This document shows positions 5,890-6,891 of a stretch of DNA of 6,891 nt, one piece after another (the first letter of the stretch is position 1; every line of letters begins with the position of its first letter). The position numbers and the translations under genes are program-made. Below the pieces are notes generated by a model. It was not told where the DNA came from, did not search any database, and worked only from the letters and a program-made list of their open reading frames with translations. This stretch comes from Ruminococcus sp. UBA3387 (lineage in GTDB: Bacteria > Bacillota > Clostridia > Oscillospirales > Ruminococcaceae), in NCBI GenBank assembly GCA_002358895.1, contig DEPR01000018.1:5846-12736 (forward strand), given 5' to 3'.

Positions 5890-6519
5890 ATGGAAGGCAG
5901 AGTTCAGACTATTAATTCAAGAAAAAACAGCAAAATTAAAATCGGTATCATTCCCGGACACTTTGCTACAAACCATTCTCATATCAATTATTATGTTGAT
6001 ATGACAGCTATCAAGACAAGTCATAAAATGGCTAAGGACGCAGCTAATCAGCTTGCTGCAACTTATGCGGGTACACATATTGATACAATAATCTGCCTCG
6101 AAGGTACACAGATTTTAGGTGCTTTTCTGGCTGAGAGCCTTGCTGAAAACGGCATAAACAAGGGTGAAGATATTGCTGTTGTTACTCCTGAGCTGAATGC
6201 AAATAACCAGATGATTTTCAGAGACAACACACAGAAAAAAATCTGGGGCAAACAGGTATTGCTGCTGATTGCTTCTGCTTCAACAGGTAAGTCAATCAAC
6301 CGTGCTATTGAATGTTTACAGTATTATAACGGAAATCTGGCTGCAATCGGTGCTATTTTCTCGGCTATTGACAAGTCAAACGGCATTGATGTTCACGCTA
6401 TTTTTACAAGAGACGATATGCCAAGCTATGATACATATCTCTCAGGAGATTGTCCGATGTGCAAGAGTGGTCAGAAGGTTGACGCACTTGTAAACAGCTT
6501 TGGTTATTCAAAGATTTAA
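5890..6519 (+). CDS. Phosphoribosyltransferase-fold protein, orotate PRTase-like, lacking the acidic PRPP pair
   Basis: The 209-residue cytoplasmic protein resembles proteins that I recall being annotated in Clostridia as orotate phosphoribosyltransferase or 'phosphoribosyltransferase family'. The start is well supported: GGAGG (5878-5882) lies 7 nt before the ATG and a promoter is just upstream. The central segment VLLLIASASTGKS (123-135) sits where type I PRTases have the PRPP-binding loop, normally with two adjacent acidic residues followed by a TTG-type turn. Here the acidic pair appears to be replaced by small residues (A128-S129-A130), while STGKS keeps the turn. IICLEG (67-72) fits the preceding strand. 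Near the C-terminus, CPMC (188-191) is followed by KVDALVNSFGYSKI; the pair could bind metal or be redox-active. No other pyrimidine gene is nearby, and downstream genes concern thiol reduction. The fold call is moderate; activity as orotate PRTase is doubtful and unproven, so pyrE is not assigned. Confidence 0.75.
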   Translation: MEGRVQTINSRKNSKIKIGIIPGHFATNHSHINYYVDMTAIKTSHKMAKDAANQLAATYAGTHIDTIICLEGTQILGAFLAESLAENGINKGEDIAVVTPELNANNQMIFRDNTQKKIWGKQVLLLIASASTGKSINRAIECLQYYNGNLAAIGAIFSAIDKSNGIDVHAIFTRDDMPSYDTYLSGDCPMCKSGQKVDALVNSFGYSKI

Positions 6520-6527
6520 TTGCTATG

Positions 6528-6546
6528 GGGTGACAAAATGTCGCCC
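6528..6546 (+). other. Intercistronic hairpin between the PRTase-like gene and the FTR-type gene
   Basis: GGGTGACA (6528-6535) pairs with TGTCGCCC (6539-6546) over 8 bp with one G-U and an AAA loop, starting 8 bp after the upstream stop. The following TGTATTTGTAT has too few consecutive T residues for a convincing terminator. It may be a weak attenuator or an mRNA-stabilising stem that changes expression between the two genes. Confidence 0.55.
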
Positions 6547-6557
6547 TGTATTTGTAT

Positions 6558-6564
6558 AAGGAGG
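6558..6564 (+). promoter_or_regulatory. Ribosome binding site that decides the FTR-type gene start
   Basis: AAGGAGG lies 5 nt before the ATG at 6570. A codon ATG at 6552, six residues upstream in frame, would overlap this site and has no Shine-Dalgarno, so 6570 is chosen. Confidence 0.85.
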
Positions 6565-6569
6565 TAAAA

Positions 6570-6767
6570 ATGAAAGTAACTTTCAATGAAGACGAAAAGA
6601 TTGTCAATGCAATTAAAGAGGGTCTCAAAAAAACGGGTGGATATTGCCCTTGCAGACTGGAGCGAACAGAGGATAATAAGTGTATGTGCAAGGAGTTCCG
6701 TGAACAGATTAAGGACCCTGATTTTGAGGGCTATTGCCATTGTTTTTTGTATTATAAATCAAAATAA
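6570..6767 (+). CDS. Small ferredoxin-thioredoxin reductase catalytic-subunit-like iron-sulfur protein
   Basis: The 65-residue protein has three CxC motifs in the order CPC (26-28), CMC (38-40) and CHC (56-58), the signature of the ferredoxin-thioredoxin reductase catalytic beta chain. In the plant enzyme one cysteine of the first and last motif and both of the middle motif hold a [4Fe-4S] cluster, and the other two form the active disulfide. By analogy C26, C38, C40 and C56 would bind the cluster and C28 with C58 would be redox-active. Spacing differs from the chloroplast type (CPC-x16-CPC-x8-CHC): here it is CPC-x9-CMC-x15-CHC, and the protein is about half the plant length. No variable-chain partner is visible. 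Thioredoxin starts 32 bp downstream, strongly suggesting that it is the electron acceptor, with ferredoxin as the inferred donor. The N-terminal 25 residues form a short charged helix-like region. Cytoplasmic; no signal peptide. Confidence 0.85.
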   Translation: MKVTFNEDEKIVNAIKEGLKKTGGYCPCRLERTEDNKCMCKEFREQIKDPDFEGYCHCFLYYKSK

Positions 6768-6799
6768 CTTGGGGCAGAGTAATAAAAAGGAGGATTTTT

Positions 6800-6891
6800 A
6801 TGGCTGAGATTATTTTAACTGAGCAGAATTTTCAGGAGGAAGTTTTGAATTCGGACAAGCCTGTGCTTGTGGACTTCTGGGCAAGCTGGTG
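6800..6891 (+). CDS. trxA: Thioredoxin, N-terminal 30 residues (cut by window end)
   Basis: The reading frame begins with [11 protein letters not shown] and reaches [10 protein letters not shown], the strand leading into the thioredoxin active site. The window ends two bases into the next codon (TG), which would be the first cysteine of the expected WCxxC motif, so the active site itself is not seen. AAGGAGG (6787-6793) lies 6 nt before the ATG. The gene follows the FTR-type gene by 32 bp without an obvious promoter or terminator, so the two are probably co-transcribed. Thioredoxin would be the small thiol reductant of the cytoplasm receiving electrons from the upstream protein. Family assignment is strong from the segment before the active site. 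A thioredoxin fused to extra domains cannot be excluded. Confidence 0.92.
   Translation, partial: MAEIILTEQNFQEEVLNSDKPVLVDFWASW

Noticed and set aside
6063..6740. Minus-strand open frames opposite the PRTase-like and FTR-type genes
   Set aside because: They overlap strongly supported + strand genes with good ribosome binding sites and show no family features.

Overview
The window looks like a chromosomal segment from an anaerobic Gram-positive bacterium of the Clostridia, most likely Ruminococcus or a close relative (Oscillospiraceae). The reasons are the gene content (oxygen-sensitive class III ribonucleotide reductase, cytoplasmic GH94 phosphorylase, stand-alone ferredoxin-thioredoxin-reductase-type protein), moderate GC, strong AGGAGG ribosome binding sites, consensus sigma-A-type promoters, and short hairpin-plus-T-run terminators. 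The genus is an inference from gene style, not from a marker. Every supported gene is on the + strand and there is no sign of phage, transposase or CRISPR.

Layout. (1) 1-1952: the 3' part of nrdD and complete nrdG, encoding the anaerobic ribonucleotide reductase and its radical-SAM activase, closed by a UUCG-tetraloop terminator. (2) 1977-3017: a single-gene unit with a perfect TTGACA-17-TATAAT promoter, a cysteine-synthase-family PLP enzyme with unusual active-site residues, and a terminator. (3) 3052-5605: a single-gene unit with an A-rich upstream element, an extended -10 promoter, a strong ribosome binding site, an 802-residue GH94 phosphorylase and a terminator. (4) 5568-5889: a 322-bp gap holding that terminator, two inverted copies of a 28-nt hairpin repeat, a second terminator-like hairpin that partly duplicates the first, and the promoter of the next unit. 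(5) 5825-6891: a probable operon of a phosphoribosyltransferase-fold protein lacking the usual acidic pair, a 65-residue protein with the CPC/CMC/CHC signature of the ferredoxin-thioredoxin reductase catalytic subunit, and the start of thioredoxin, cut by the window end.

The genes suggest strictly anaerobic life: glycyl-radical deoxynucleotide synthesis, phosphorolytic use of imported beta-linked gluco-oligosaccharides, and ferredoxin-driven thiol reduction. The two most interesting points are the small FTR-type protein next to thioredoxin and the PRTase-like gene, and the possibility that the 'cysteine synthase' is really a cysteine (hydroxyl) lyase. The hairpin pair with compensatory base changes is the best non-coding signal. 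No large undescribed defence or mobile system is visible.
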